Below, one piece after another: positions 1 to 7,105 of a DNA stretch of 16,807 bases (within the stretch, counting starts at the first letter, position 1; the number at the start of each line of letters is the position of its first letter). The notes below the pieces were generated by a model. That model searched no databases and was not told the DNA's origin. It saw only the letters and a program-made list of their open reading frames with translations. Made by a program: the position numbers and the translations under genes. Origin of the DNA: Lachnospiraceae bacterium (GTDB taxonomy: Bacteria > Bacillota > Clostridia > Lachnospirales > Lachnospiraceae); the NCBI GenBank assembly GCA_017613225.1, contig JAGAEH010000107.1, forward strand, positions 1 through 16,807, in the 5' to 3' direction.

Positions 1-860
1 AATGCAAAGACGCGGGCGACAAGTGGCAGTTCGAGGCGGTGGACCGCATCATGGAACAGAAAAAGGTGCCGATCGACGACCTGATCCCGGAAGACATGAA
101 GGAGGAGATGAGGCGAAGAAGCCAGAAGACTTCAGAAGACGCCGCGGCCGATGACATCCGGGCAAACAAAGCGTATGATCTTCCGGAGAAGGCGATGGGG
201 GCCGGCATGACCTTCCGTGAGGGAAACACAGAATTCTGGGTCAGCTATACCTATCTGGACTGCTATGACGTCTACTTTTCCGACAACAGCATTAAGACGG
301 TAGGTGAGGCGCTGGAGCTGGGACTGATCGGCCTGGACGAGCTGGACAGATTTGAGATCCCCTATGTTCTGAAAGGAGCGGAAACTCCGCCTGAAAGCGA
401 AACAACAGAGCCTTCTAAGCCTGCTCAGGAGAGTGAGAGACAGACGGAAGAGGCCGCGGAGACCGAGAAGCAGACGGAAAAAGCTGCAGAAACCAAGGCG
501 ACAGAAGAAACCCCTTCCACAAAAGCCGCAAGTACGGAGGAGACCAAAGAGTCGAGCTTTTCGAAGTATTATTCAGAAGAGGATATCGAGCTGGCCAAAG
601 ACGCCGTGCGCGAGTGGATGGGCAGCACAGACTTCGAAGGCTCCAGGCTGAAGGAACTGTATTATCCGGGGGACGATTTTACAGACGAAATCAGGACAGG
701 ATCCTACTCGGCGTTTGATACTGTTGAGAACACCATGGTGTTGGGCGGATACTTTGTGGAGCCAGACGGGACCGAACGAGGAACCAGCGGGTATCCACTC
801 TGGATCTGGATTCTGAGGCGCAGTTCCGGCGGCTGGGAGGTCGTTGACGCCGGATATTGA
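1..860 (+). CDS. C-terminal part of a WG/sensor-family protein with a DUF4829-like tail (5' end outside window)
   Basis: The reading frame is open from the left edge (first full codon at 3), so the GTG at 39 is an internal valine and not a start. The first 19 visible residues match the extreme C-terminus of the M56 protein at 1533-4877 at 15 positions (shared CxDAGDKW and AVDRIME), so this gene is a paralogue of that protein or of its sensor. After the shared end it carries extra sequence: a module at about 180-380 that I do not recognise (YFSDNSIKTVGEAL, GLIGLDELDRFEIPY), a Glu/Thr/Lys/Ala-rich linker at about 385-555, and a terminal domain at about 560-857 that resembles DUF4829 (YSEEDIELAKDAVREWM near its start, SGGWEVVDAGY at its end). 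The protein is probably extracytoplasmic, inferred from its paralogues. Whether its missing N-terminus is an M56 protease or a lipoprotein signal cannot be seen. No clear terminator follows it. Confidence 0.75.
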   Translation, partial: CKDAGDKWQFEAVDRIMEQKKVPIDDLIPEDMKEEMRRRSQKTSEDAAADDIRANKAYDLPEKAMGAGMTFREGNTEFWVSYTYLDCYDVYFSDNSIKTVGEALELGLIGLDELDRFEIPYVLKGAETPPESETTEPSKPAQESERQTEEAAETEKQTEKAAETKATEETPSTKAASTEETKESSFSKYYSEEDIELAKDAVREWMGSTDFEGSRLKELYYPGDDFTDEIRTGSYSAFDTVENTMVLGGYFVEPDGTERGTSGYPLWIWILRRSSGGWEVVDAGY

Positions 861-917
861 CTGAAGCTGCGCGGAAGACCAGACTGCGGCAGGCGCCGGA
901 TATTGATGCGGGCATAC

Positions 918-946
918 TTGACATGCCATTCTATAAACAATAGAAT
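918..946 (+). promoter_or_regulatory. Sigma-A promoter with overlapping inverted repeat upstream of the BlaI-type gene
   Basis: TTGACA (918-923), a 17-nt spacer and TAGAAT (941-946) form a near-consensus promoter about 60 nt upstream of the repressor gene. A perfect inverted repeat, ATTCTAT (928-934) and ATAGAAT (940-946) with a 5-nt gap, covers the downstream half of the spacer and the whole -10 box. Its position fits an autoregulatory operator. It does not match the TACA/TGTA core known for BlaI/MecI operators, so the link to the neighbouring repressor is inferred from position. Confidence 0.75.
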
Positions 947-1006
947 GAAGACAGACCTCTTTCACGGAGGGCAGAATATCGAGAAGAACACTTTGTGGAG
1001 AGTGAT

Positions 1007-1369
1007 ATGGGCACTTATCAACTGGGAGAAATGGAGACCCGCTTCGCGGAGATCATCTGGGAGAATGAACCGATGACCTCGATGGAGCTGGCACAGCGCG
1101 CCGAGAAGGCTTTCGGCTGGAAGAAGAGCACGTCATATACCGTGCTGAAGCGCCTGTGCGAGAAGGGCCTTTTTAAGAATGACAAGACCATCGTCACCGC
1201 CCTGGTCTCGCGGGAGGAATACAACGCGAACAGGAGCGAGCAGTTTGTGGAGGAGACCTTTGAGGGGTCGCTTCCCGCATTCCTGGCGGCTTTTCTGGGA
1301 AAGAGGAAGCTGACTCCGGAGCAGGCGGAGGAACTGCACCGCATGGTAGAGGAGTACCGGGAGGAATAG
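1007..1369 (+). CDS. BlaI/MecI/CopY-family transcriptional repressor
   Basis: A 120-residue protein of the usual BlaI/MecI length. It has an N-terminal winged helix (about residues 1-70; recognition helix around KKSTSYTVLKRLCEKG, 39-54; wing with ALVSREEY) and a C-terminal dimerisation segment. The motif GSLPAFLAAFL (88-98) lines up with the BlaI stretch that is cleaved during antirepression, which would place the scissile bond near A95-F96; that is inferred by analogy. The ATG at 1007 is chosen because GGAGAG lies at 997-1002; a GTG at 995 in the same frame is a possible longer start with a weaker ribosome site. It sits 163 nt ahead of an M56 protease gene, the classic repressor-antirepressor order. 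Its targets are probably its own promoter and the downstream sensor genes. Nothing in the window points to beta-lactam resistance. Confidence 0.92.
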   Translation: MGTYQLGEMETRFAEIIWENEPMTSMELAQRAEKAFGWKKSTSYTVLKRLCEKGLFKNDKTIVTALVSREEYNANRSEQFVEETFEGSLPAFLAAFLGKRKLTPEQAEELHRMVEEYREE

Positions 1370-1379
1370 GATCCTAAGG

Positions 1380-1499
1380 CCTGAAAGCAAAGAGGACCGG
1401 CAGCATCCGGGGGAAAAAGCAGGAAGCAGAGAGGCCCGGCAAAAGCCCGGTGGAAGAGCCTGGAAACAAAGAGGCCCGGCAATAGCAGGGCGGGAAAGG
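1380..1499 (+). repeat. Three imperfect ~40-bp purine-rich tandem repeats
   Basis: The gap between the repressor and the M56 gene contains three diverged units of about 40 bp, beginning near 1380, 1420 and 1460. The best-kept core is AGAGGCCCGGC at 1430-1440 and 1470-1480, with AGAGGACCGGC at 1391-1401. The strand is strongly purine-rich with very few T residues. No gene is evident inside it. The Shine-Dalgarno sequence of the M56 gene (AAAGGGGAGA, 1521-1530) follows 20 nt later. Confidence 0.7.
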
Positions 1500-1532
1500 C
1501 TGTATTCTTGATCAGAGGCAAAAGGGGAGACC

Positions 1533-4500
1533 ATGGAAAAGATCATCATAAAAGTTTTGAATATGAGCGTCGCGGCCGGCTGCATGACGCTTGTGATAGC
1601 GGCGCTGCGGCTGGCGTTTCGCCGGGTGCCGCGCAAACTGTTTCTGGTGCTGTGGGGCCTGGTGGCGCTGCGGCTGATCTGCCCGTTCACCCTGCAGACA
1701 TCTTTCAGCCTGGTTCCGGATACTGGCACGATCCTGAACCGGACGTCGGCGTCGGAAAGCGGAGCGCAGCTGGACGAGGCGCAGAAACGGACAGAGGCTA
1801 TGGCAAAGACCGGGACCTCGGCGGAAGCCGCGCCCGGGGCATACGATGACCTTGCGACAGCCACCGGCTGGCAGGGTCAGCAGAACATGCAGACAGAAAA
1901 CGTGCAGGGACAAAATGATATACAGCCCGGCAGTGCTGAGAACACGGCCGCGCCCGGCGGCGATCCGCAGCAGGATCAGGTCCTTCCCGGCCAGCCTGGC
2001 AGTGTCTCCGGTCAGCAGAACATGCAGACAGAAAACGGACAGGGACAAAATGACCTGCAGCCCGGCAACGCGGAGAAAACGGCCGCGCCCGGCGGCGATC
2101 CGCAGCAAGGGCAGGTCTTTTCCGGTCAGCCCGGCGGTACGCCCATCCAGTACGCGCAGAACGCGGCGAGTTCTGAAACAGCAGCCGTAAAAGAGCAGGC
2201 GCGGGGAAAATGGCTGAACATTACGGCCCTCATCTGGCTTGCCGGGATGGTCGCCATGCTGCTTTATGGGGTCGTCAACGACTGGAGGATCCGCCGCGTG
2301 GTGCGCGAAGCGGTGCGTCAAAAGGACAACGTCTGGCGCTGCGACCGCATAGGCACGCCCTTTATCCAGGGGATCCTGCGTCCGCGCATCTATCTGCCGG
2401 CAGCCCTGGCGGAGCCGGATCTCTCCTATGTACTGGCCCACGAACAGACCCATCTGCGCCGCCGCGACCATGTCTGGAAGGCCTTTGGGTTCGCCCTGCT
2501 GGCGGTGAATTGGTTCAACCCGCTGATCTGGCTGGCCTTCGTCCTGTTTTGCCGGGACGTCGAGTTCGCCTGCGACGAGTCGGTGCTGCAGAAGATGGGC
2601 AGCGGCATTAAAAAGTCTTACGCCGACGCGCTGATCAACTGCAGTGTACGGCACCGTGCTCTGGCGGCGTCACCCCTGGCCTTCGCGGAAGCCAATGTGA
2701 AGAGCCGCGTCAGCAACGTGCTGAGATATAAAAAAGCGCCGGCATGGATGGCCATCCTGGCAGTAATGCTCTGCCTGGTACTGGCGGGTTGCTTTATGAC
2801 AGACCCGCAAAACGGCGGGAGTACCGGTTCGGCCGCCCCGGAGACGCGGGAGGCGGCCCCCACGGAAAAAGAGCAGGATACGGAGCCTGCAAAAGAGCAG
2901 CCGTCTTCACAGCTTTCCACGGAGCAGGCCGCCGAACCATCCACGGAGCAGGCGGCGGAGACTTCAAAGGAGCAGCCGACGCCGGCTGTAGAGGCGCCGA
3001 AGATCTATACCGGGGACTATTACACGGTAGTCTGGGGCCGCGGAACGGAGGAGGAACAGGCCTTTGCCATGGATCCCCAGGGGACGCTGATCATGGATCT
3101 GGCGATCCCGGAGAAGCTGACGGACGCGGTTACCGGCGAGCTGCGCTACTACACCCTGAAACAATATGAAAAGGGCGAGAAAGGCCAGCTGACACTTGTG
3201 AAGTCCTGGCTCTATGACGTAAACGGCGTGCCCGTTGACGAGAGCGAAGACTGCGAGTTCGGAGCCTGCATCGGAGGCCTGGTCCGAAAATCCCTCTATT
3301 CTGCCTTTGTCCGCAGAGAAGGCGAGGGCGAGTGGCCCGGTTATCCGGGAGGAGAAGTGCCTGATCCGCAAAAGTCCACCTGGCTGTACGATCCCATTAC
3401 GAAGACCAACGTGCGGGAAGGCGTATATGAGATCCGGAAACTGAACGATGAAAGCGCGGTCCTGCTGGATCCGGAGGGCAGACTGATCGGAGCGTCAGAC
3501 ACTACCGGAGCGATGACTGCCACCTACGACAGTGACGTTCCGCTGGGATCCATCCTGATCGAGGGCGGATTCATCAGCGGTCTTTCGGAGGAGGAGAACG
3601 GTCTGGAACATCGCGTCATCCTGGACAGCAGCCTATCGGTGGTGGCTGAGGCTGCTGAGTCGGAGGAGCTGGACCTGGTGGGCTGTGCACAGGGAGCCGT
3701 CTGCATCAGACGGACCCAGGATGATACGGAACTGTATGCCGCGGAAGGCTGGCAGCTGCTGGCGCGTCTTCCAGAGGATCTGCGGCAGACGGATGGCGTG
3801 TGCGCGGTCTGCGGGACCTCCGGAAATGCCGCGTTGTACGATCTGAACGGGACACAGCTGGCCGGGCCCTATGACGAGATCAGCCTGTTGAAGCTCGAAG
3901 ACGGCAGCTATGCCGGGGAGTATCTGGCCAGACAGGGCGAGACGCTGACGGTCCTGGACAAGAACGGCAGAGAGCTCTGCAGCACCACCGTCGAAGGACT
4001 GATCTATGCCGCTCCTGCGAATTACGGAAAGGATGCGCGGACCGACGGCAGGATCGACTGCTCCTATGAGTGGAAAGACACAGACGGCACCATGAGGATG
4101 AGCCAGGTGATCTACGACAGGCAGCTGAACCGCCTGACCTCGCGGCACTTTGAATTCTTGACGCCGGTCACCGAAGGGATCTGGCTGGGCAGATGGATCA
4201 ATGTGTCAAAGCCCTATGCCTGCCTGCTGAACGAGAAAGAAGAGGAGATCCTCTATGAAGTGGACGACGTCTTCGGCGGCGACGAAAACGTCATCGCCGT
4301 CCGCCAGGGCTACTATGTGGGGCTGGTGGACCATCAGGGGAACTGGATCGCAAAGAAGGAGCTGCCGGTGGAGAAGGATCTGAGCGAAAAGCTGCGGCTG
4401 TGCATCCTGGATTTCTGCGAGACCATGTACGGCAGCATGGTGAAGGGCAGCGCCACTACCTTCGGCTGGGACGACTTCAGAACGGTCCACGGCTACGCGG

Positions 4501-4877
4501 TGGCAAAGAACATCGAGACCATGCGCGACACCTACCAGATCGACGGAAAGACAGGCATTACCGAAGCGGAGATCAATTGGGTGCGGCTGGAAGGAGAGCC
4601 GAAGCTGCAGGACGGGGACTATGTCGTGGAGGCCCGCGTTTCCTGCGCTTATCGGTTCGACGGTGTCACCAGCGACTGGGGCAGTCTCTACCGCTTTACC
4701 ATTGCTGAGGAGAACGGCGCTTACCGCGTCGCGGACCTGACGGAGCTGGACAACGTGGAGTTCACCGATCTGCTGGATTACCTGCCGGCCTTGAAAGAAG
4801 AGTGCAGGGACGCAGGCGACAAGTGGGAATTCGCCGCAGTGGACCGGATCATGGAGAAGGCCAAGCAGGGATATTAA
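1533..4877 (+). CDS. BlaR1-like M56 membrane metalloprotease with WG-repeat-like extracytoplasmic sensor
   Basis: 1114 residues. The start follows AAAGGGGAGA at 1521-1530. Visible order: two N-terminal membrane segments (about 6-30 and 36-60, the usual KVLNMS...WGLVALRLICPF opening); a Gln/Pro/Gly-rich loop with a 45-residue duplication (115-204); a third membrane segment (about 229-248); and the cytoplasmic protease with H303-E304-Q305-T306-H307 and E344 in DVEFACDE. The H307-E344 spacing of 37 matches that recalled for BlaR1. A fourth membrane segment (about 402-421) and a Thr/Glu/Gln-rich linker follow. The outside part runs from about 488 to 945 with WG-repeat-like pieces (ALYDLNGTQLAGPYDEI, VGLVDHQGNWIAKKE), then a terminal domain at 950-1114 shared with the truncated gene at the left edge. 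There is no penicillin-binding SxxK/KTG domain, so the ligand is unlikely to be a beta-lactam. Role: inferred signal-activated antirepressor for the BlaI-type protein. Internal LAGC (417-420) lies at the end of a membrane segment and is not read as a lipobox. Confidence 0.9.
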   Translation: MEKIIIKVLNMSVAAGCMTLVIAALRLAFRRVPRKLFLVLWGLVALRLICPFTLQTSFSLVPDTGTILNRTSASESGAQLDEAQKRTEAMAKTGTSAEAAPGAYDDLATATGWQGQQNMQTENVQGQNDIQPGSAENTAAPGGDPQQDQVLPGQPGSVSGQQNMQTENGQGQNDLQPGNAEKTAAPGGDPQQGQVFSGQPGGTPIQYAQNAASSETAAVKEQARGKWLNITALIWLAGMVAMLLYGVVNDWRIRRVVREAVRQKDNVWRCDRIGTPFIQGILRPRIYLPAALAEPDLSYVLAHEQTHLRRRDHVWKAFGFALLAVNWFNPLIWLAFVLFCRDVEFACDESVLQKMGSGIKKSYADALINCSVRHRALAASPLAFAEANVKSRVSNVLRYKKAPAWMAILAVMLCLVLAGCFMTDPQNGGSTGSAAPETREAAPTEKEQDTEPAKEQPSSQLSTEQAAEPSTEQAAETSKEQPTPAVEAPKIYTGDYYTVVWGRGTEEEQAFAMDPQGTLIMDLAIPEKLTDAVTGELRYYTLKQYEKGEKGQLTLVKSWLYDVNGVPVDESEDCEFGACIGGLVRKSLYSAFVRREGEGEWPGYPGGEVPDPQKSTWLYDPITKTNVREGVYEIRKLNDESAVLLDPEGRLIGASDTTGAMTATYDSDVPLGSILIEGGFISGLSEEENGLEHRVILDSSLSVVAEAAESEELDLVGCAQGAVCIRRTQDDTELYAAEGWQLLARLPEDLRQTDGVCAVCGTSGNAALYDLNGTQLAGPYDEISLLKLEDGSYAGEYLARQGETLTVLDKNGRELCSTTVEGLIYAAPANYGKDARTDGRIDCSYEWKDTDGTMRMSQVIYDRQLNRLTSRHFEFLTPVTEGIWLGRWINVSKPYACLLNEKEEEILYEVDDVFGGDENVIAVRQGYYVGLVDHQGNWIAKKELPVEKDLSEKLRLCILDFCETMYGSMVKGSATTFGWDDFRTVHGYAVAKNIETMRDTYQIDGKTGITEAEINWVRLEGEPKLQDGDYVVEARVSCAYRFDGVTSDWGSLYRFTIAEENGAYRVADLTELDNVEFTDLLDYLPALKEECRDAGDKWEFAAVDRIMEKAKQGY
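1875..2144 (+). repeat. In-frame 135-bp tandem duplication inside the M56 gene
   Basis: Copy 1 is 1875-2009 and copy 2 is 2010-2144. The first 27 bases are identical. The encoded 45-residue units (GQQNMQTEN...GGDPQQ...GQPG) agree at 35 of 45 positions. The unit encodes the hydrophilic loop between membrane segments 2 and 3, which is extracytoplasmic in the BlaR1 topology. Length keeps the frame, so copy number could vary without destroying the protein. Confidence 0.9.
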
Positions 4878-4903
4878 GAAATAGTGACGTATTTCCGCCA
4901 AAG

Positions 4904-4932
4904 TTGACTATTACAGAGGCATGGGATAGAAT
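4904..4932 (+). promoter_or_regulatory. Sigma-A promoter for the lipoprotein gene
   Basis: TTGACT (4904-4909), a 17-nt spacer and TAGAAT (4927-4932) lie about 85 nt upstream of the lipoprotein start. The -10 box is identical to that of the BlaI-type gene promoter at 941-946, but the inverted repeat present there is absent. Transcription would start near 4939, inside the 5' arm of the hairpin at 4937-4961. Confidence 0.7.
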
Positions 4933-4936
4933 AAAG

Positions 4937-4968
4937 CCGGGATCGGGCATACTGATCCCGGTGTTTTA
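4937..4968 (+). terminator. Intrinsic terminator after the M56 gene
   Basis: Perfect 8-bp stem CCGGGATC (4937-4944) and GATCCCGG (4954-4961) with a 9-nt loop, followed by TGTTTTA. It lies 60 nt after the M56 stop codon and directly downstream of the -10 box for the lipoprotein gene. Confidence 0.7.
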
Positions 4969-5016
4969 TACTGCGGGGCCTGCCGATGACGGCGGTGCCG
5001 GGAGGGATCGAACATC

Positions 5017-6516
5017 ATGAAACGGTTATGCGGCGCGCTTCTGTGCGCGCTCATCATCTTGAACATGGCGGCCTGTTCCGCGCAGCAGGAGGAGACGAAG
5101 ACCTCCGCGCGGGGGACCGAGACTGCGCCGGTGAGTACGGAGAACTCGTCTCAGACTCCGCCGGAGACGCAGACGGAACGGGACCCGGGGGAGCCTCTGG
5201 ACGTGAAGGACGCGCCGAAGATCTGCGTGGACCGGGTCTACAGCATTCCCATGCCCTCGGAGGATGATCCGGAGCGGGTGTTCTGGATGGATCCCGAGGG
5301 GAACCTTCTGGGGAACGTCATCATCCCGACGCCGCTCTGTGACGTGATCACGGGCCGTCTCCGCTATTATACGCTGAAAGAGACCAACAAGGACGGCAGC
5401 CTGAAGGCCTCCTGGCTCTACTCCGCCAAGGGGAAGCCCCTGGAGGGCGGCACGGACTGCACCTATGGCGAGGGTATCGGCTCTTACGTCGTCAAGCATC
5501 TGCTGCCCGAGGGCATCGAGGGCGTGGAGGAGACCGGCTTCCTGTACGATCCCGCCTCCGGGACTGTGGCCGCGGAGAACGTGTTCTCCATCGAAAAACT
5601 GACCAAAAAGACGGCGGTCTGCCTGGACGCCAAGAGGCACATGCTGGGGGTCTGCACCGGGGACGGCGAAAAGATCCTGGAGGATCCTTACGGCGAGGAC
5701 TTCACCTTCGGCTACAGCTGCGGCGGCTTTATTCTGGGCTACATGGGTTCCGGCTGCGCGGTGCTGAACGAAAAGCTGGAGATCCTGGATACTTCGGAGA
5801 AGATGTTTGACATCGACCTGATCGACTGCGGGGCCCGCGGCGTGATCTGCGTCAAAAGGGAAAACGACATGTGCCACGTCATCCGCTCGGACGACTGGAA
5901 GACTTTGAACACTTTCCCGTCCACCTTCCAGACCACGGACGGCATCAACGTGATCTGCGGCGACGATTTTTCCAAAGACGTGAAGCTGCACAGCATCCGC
6001 GGCAAGCGGCTGGCCGGCCCCTTCGACAAGATCGGCCTGATGAAGGATGAGAGCGACATGCCCATCGGCATGACCATCGCCCGCAAGGACGACACCGTCT
6101 ATGTGCTGGACAAGAAGGGCGAGACGGCGGCCATGCGGAGGATCCGGGGGCTGACCAGGGCCTACAGCACCTTCGACGGCCTGGTCATGTGCGAGTATGA
6201 GTTCAAGAACGAGTGGACCGGGGAACCGGAGACGGGTTTCGCGCTGCTGGAGCAGCGGCTGGACTATTTGTCCGAACAGTGGGAAAACTATGTGAAGATA
6301 GAGCGTGTGACCGCCGGCATCTACAGCTGCGTCAGGCAGACCGGCAGTGACAGCTACCGGACCGACCTGTTCACCATGGACAAAGAGGTGATCTTCCACA
6401 ACGTGGCCCGGGTGGGCTCCGCCGACGAAGAGGCCATTGCCGTCCGCGGCCAGCAGTACTACGGCCTGATCGACCATCAGGGAAACTGGCTGGTCAAGAT
6501 CCCCATCCCGGACTGA
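5017..6516 (+). CDS. Lipoprotein paralogous to the sensor domain of the M56 protein
   Basis: 499 residues, start preceded by GGAGGG (5001-5006). A type II signal peptide is visible: K2-R3, a hydrophobic core at 5-16 and Cys20 in NMAAC. The -3 residue is Met rather than the usual Leu, so lipidation is likely but not certain. A Thr/Glu/Pro-rich tether follows (21-65), then a domain running to the C-terminus. That domain tracks the M56 sensor step by step: GRLRYYTLK then SWLYSAKGKPL near the start, GKRLAGPFDKIGLMK in the middle, and YYGLIDHQGNWLVK at the end, each with a clear counterpart in the M56 protein. It lacks both the protease and the extra C-terminal domain that starts at M56 residue 950. 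WG-repeat-like segments suggest a repeat or propeller-like fold; this is inference. Possible roles are a ligand-binding partner, a decoy for the M56 sensor, or an output of the circuit. Confidence 0.87.
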   Translation: MKRLCGALLCALIILNMAACSAQQEETKTSARGTETAPVSTENSSQTPPETQTERDPGEPLDVKDAPKICVDRVYSIPMPSEDDPERVFWMDPEGNLLGNVIIPTPLCDVITGRLRYYTLKETNKDGSLKASWLYSAKGKPLEGGTDCTYGEGIGSYVVKHLLPEGIEGVEETGFLYDPASGTVAAENVFSIEKLTKKTAVCLDAKRHMLGVCTGDGEKILEDPYGEDFTFGYSCGGFILGYMGSGCAVLNEKLEILDTSEKMFDIDLIDCGARGVICVKRENDMCHVIRSDDWKTLNTFPSTFQTTDGINVICGDDFSKDVKLHSIRGKRLAGPFDKIGLMKDESDMPIGMTIARKDDTVYVLDKKGETAAMRRIRGLTRAYSTFDGLVMCEYEFKNEWTGEPETGFALLEQRLDYLSEQWENYVKIERVTAGIYSCVRQTGSDSYRTDLFTMDKEVIFHNVARVGSADEEAIAVRGQQYYGLIDHQGNWLVKIPIPD

Positions 6517-6562
6517 GACCTTTCGCGGTATATCCCAAAACAAGATACAAGACCTCAACTGC

Positions 6563-6593
6563 CGCCCGGAGCATGCTCCGGGCGCTGTTTTTT
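6563..6593 (+). terminator. Strong intrinsic terminator after the lipoprotein gene
   Basis: Arms CGCCCGGAGC (6563-6572) and GCTCCGGGCG (6575-6584) are perfectly complementary and separated only by AT, so the hairpin loop is formed by the innermost bases. A CTGTTTTTT tract follows (6585-6593). It ends the sensory cluster about 50 nt after the lipoprotein stop codon. Confidence 0.9.
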
Positions 6594-6666
6594 GGCAAAT
6601 ATGCTCTTTATATTGTGCAGGTGTCGCCTCCTTTTTGGCTTAAGATACAGGAAGGAGGGGAGGATC

Positions 6667-6951
6667 ATGAGCAAATGCAGATCGCTAAACAGCAGTGAGG
6701 AGCCTTTTGTGCGTTTGGGGCTGATGGTGGCCCTGATGCGGAAACTGCGGGGGCTTTCCCAGGAGGAACTGGCGAAGAAGGCCGGGATCAGCCGGTCCCA
6801 TTTGAGTGCCATCGAGGCGCCCGGCATCGCCCGGGGCTTTTCCGTGGAGGTGCTGTTCCGCATCGCGAAGGCGCTGGACATGAAGCCGGCGGAGCTTTTG
6901 GAGCAGGCAGCCCGGCTGGAGGAGCTGGCGGGACCCGCAAAGCCGGAATAG
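6667..6951 (+). CDS. Small XRE-family helix-turn-helix regulator
   Basis: 94 residues, mostly one Cro/C1-type helix-turn-helix domain: LMRKLRGLSQEELAKKAGISRSHLSAIE (about 23-50) holds the two DNA-binding helices, and GFSVEVLFRIAKALDMKPAELLE (58-79) is the typical end of the fold. The ATG at 6667 is chosen because a very strong ribosome site (GGAAGGAGGGGAGG, 6650-6663) lies just before it; the in-frame TTG at 6592 lies in the upstream terminator and is not credible. There is no ligand-binding or dimerisation extension beyond a short helix (about 80-90). It stands alone between two terminators, so it is probably monocistronic. Targets are unknown. I see no convincing promoter upstream. Confidence 0.88.
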   Translation: MSKCRSLNSSEEPFVRLGLMVALMRKLRGLSQEELAKKAGISRSHLSAIEAPGIARGFSVEVLFRIAKALDMKPAELLEQAARLEELAGPAKPE

Positions 6952-6987
6952 ACGGAGAGCGGAAAACCGGAAGAGCATGACAGCCCG

Positions 6988-7019
6988 CCGTCCGGAGGGG
7001 GATCCGGACGGTGTTTTTT
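6988..7019 (+). terminator. Intrinsic terminator after the XRE gene
   Basis: 8-bp perfect stem CCGTCCGG (6988-6995) and CCGGACGG (7004-7011), 8-nt loop, then TGTTTTTT. It separates the regulator from the peptidase gene. Confidence 0.88.
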
Positions 7020-7031
7020 GCGGCGGGGGAA

Positions 7032-7060
7032 TTGAATATGAGGACTGTCTCGTTTATACT
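7032..7060 (+). promoter_or_regulatory. Sigma-A promoter for oligoendopeptidase F
   Basis: TTGAAT (7032-7037), 17-nt spacer, TATACT (7055-7060). It lies between the terminator of the previous gene and the peptidase start at 7106, leaving a leader of about 39 nt. Confidence 0.75.
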
Positions 7061-7081
7061 GTAAAAAGCAACAATACCAAA

Positions 7082-7093
7082 TAACAATTGTTA
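7082..7093. promoter_or_regulatory. 12-bp perfect palindrome in the pepF leader
   Basis: TAACAATTGTTA is fully self-complementary and lies directly upstream of the AGGAGG ribosome site (7095-7100). It could be an operator just downstream of the transcription start. No regulator family is assigned. Confidence 0.45.
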
Positions 7094-7105
7094 CAGGAGG
7101 CACCT

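Noticed and set aside
1380..1499. Tandem units as a CRISPR array
   Set aside because: Units are diverged along their whole length with no constant repeat and unique spacers.
1512..2654. 380-residue minus-strand frame opposite the M56 gene
   Set aside because: Shadow of a high-GC coding region; the plus strand holds clear M56 motifs.
2791..2802. LAGC in the M56 protein as a lipoprotein signal
   Set aside because: It is at residues 417-420, at the end of an internal membrane segment, not at the N-terminus.
5026..6558. 510-residue open frame on the minus strand opposite the lipoprotein gene
   Set aside because: The plus-strand frame has a ribosome site, signal peptide and paralogue; the minus frame has none of these and no recognisable domain.
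6592..6666. Longer TTG start for the XRE gene
   Set aside because: It would begin in the T tract of the upstream terminator, and a strong ribosome site precedes the ATG at 6667.
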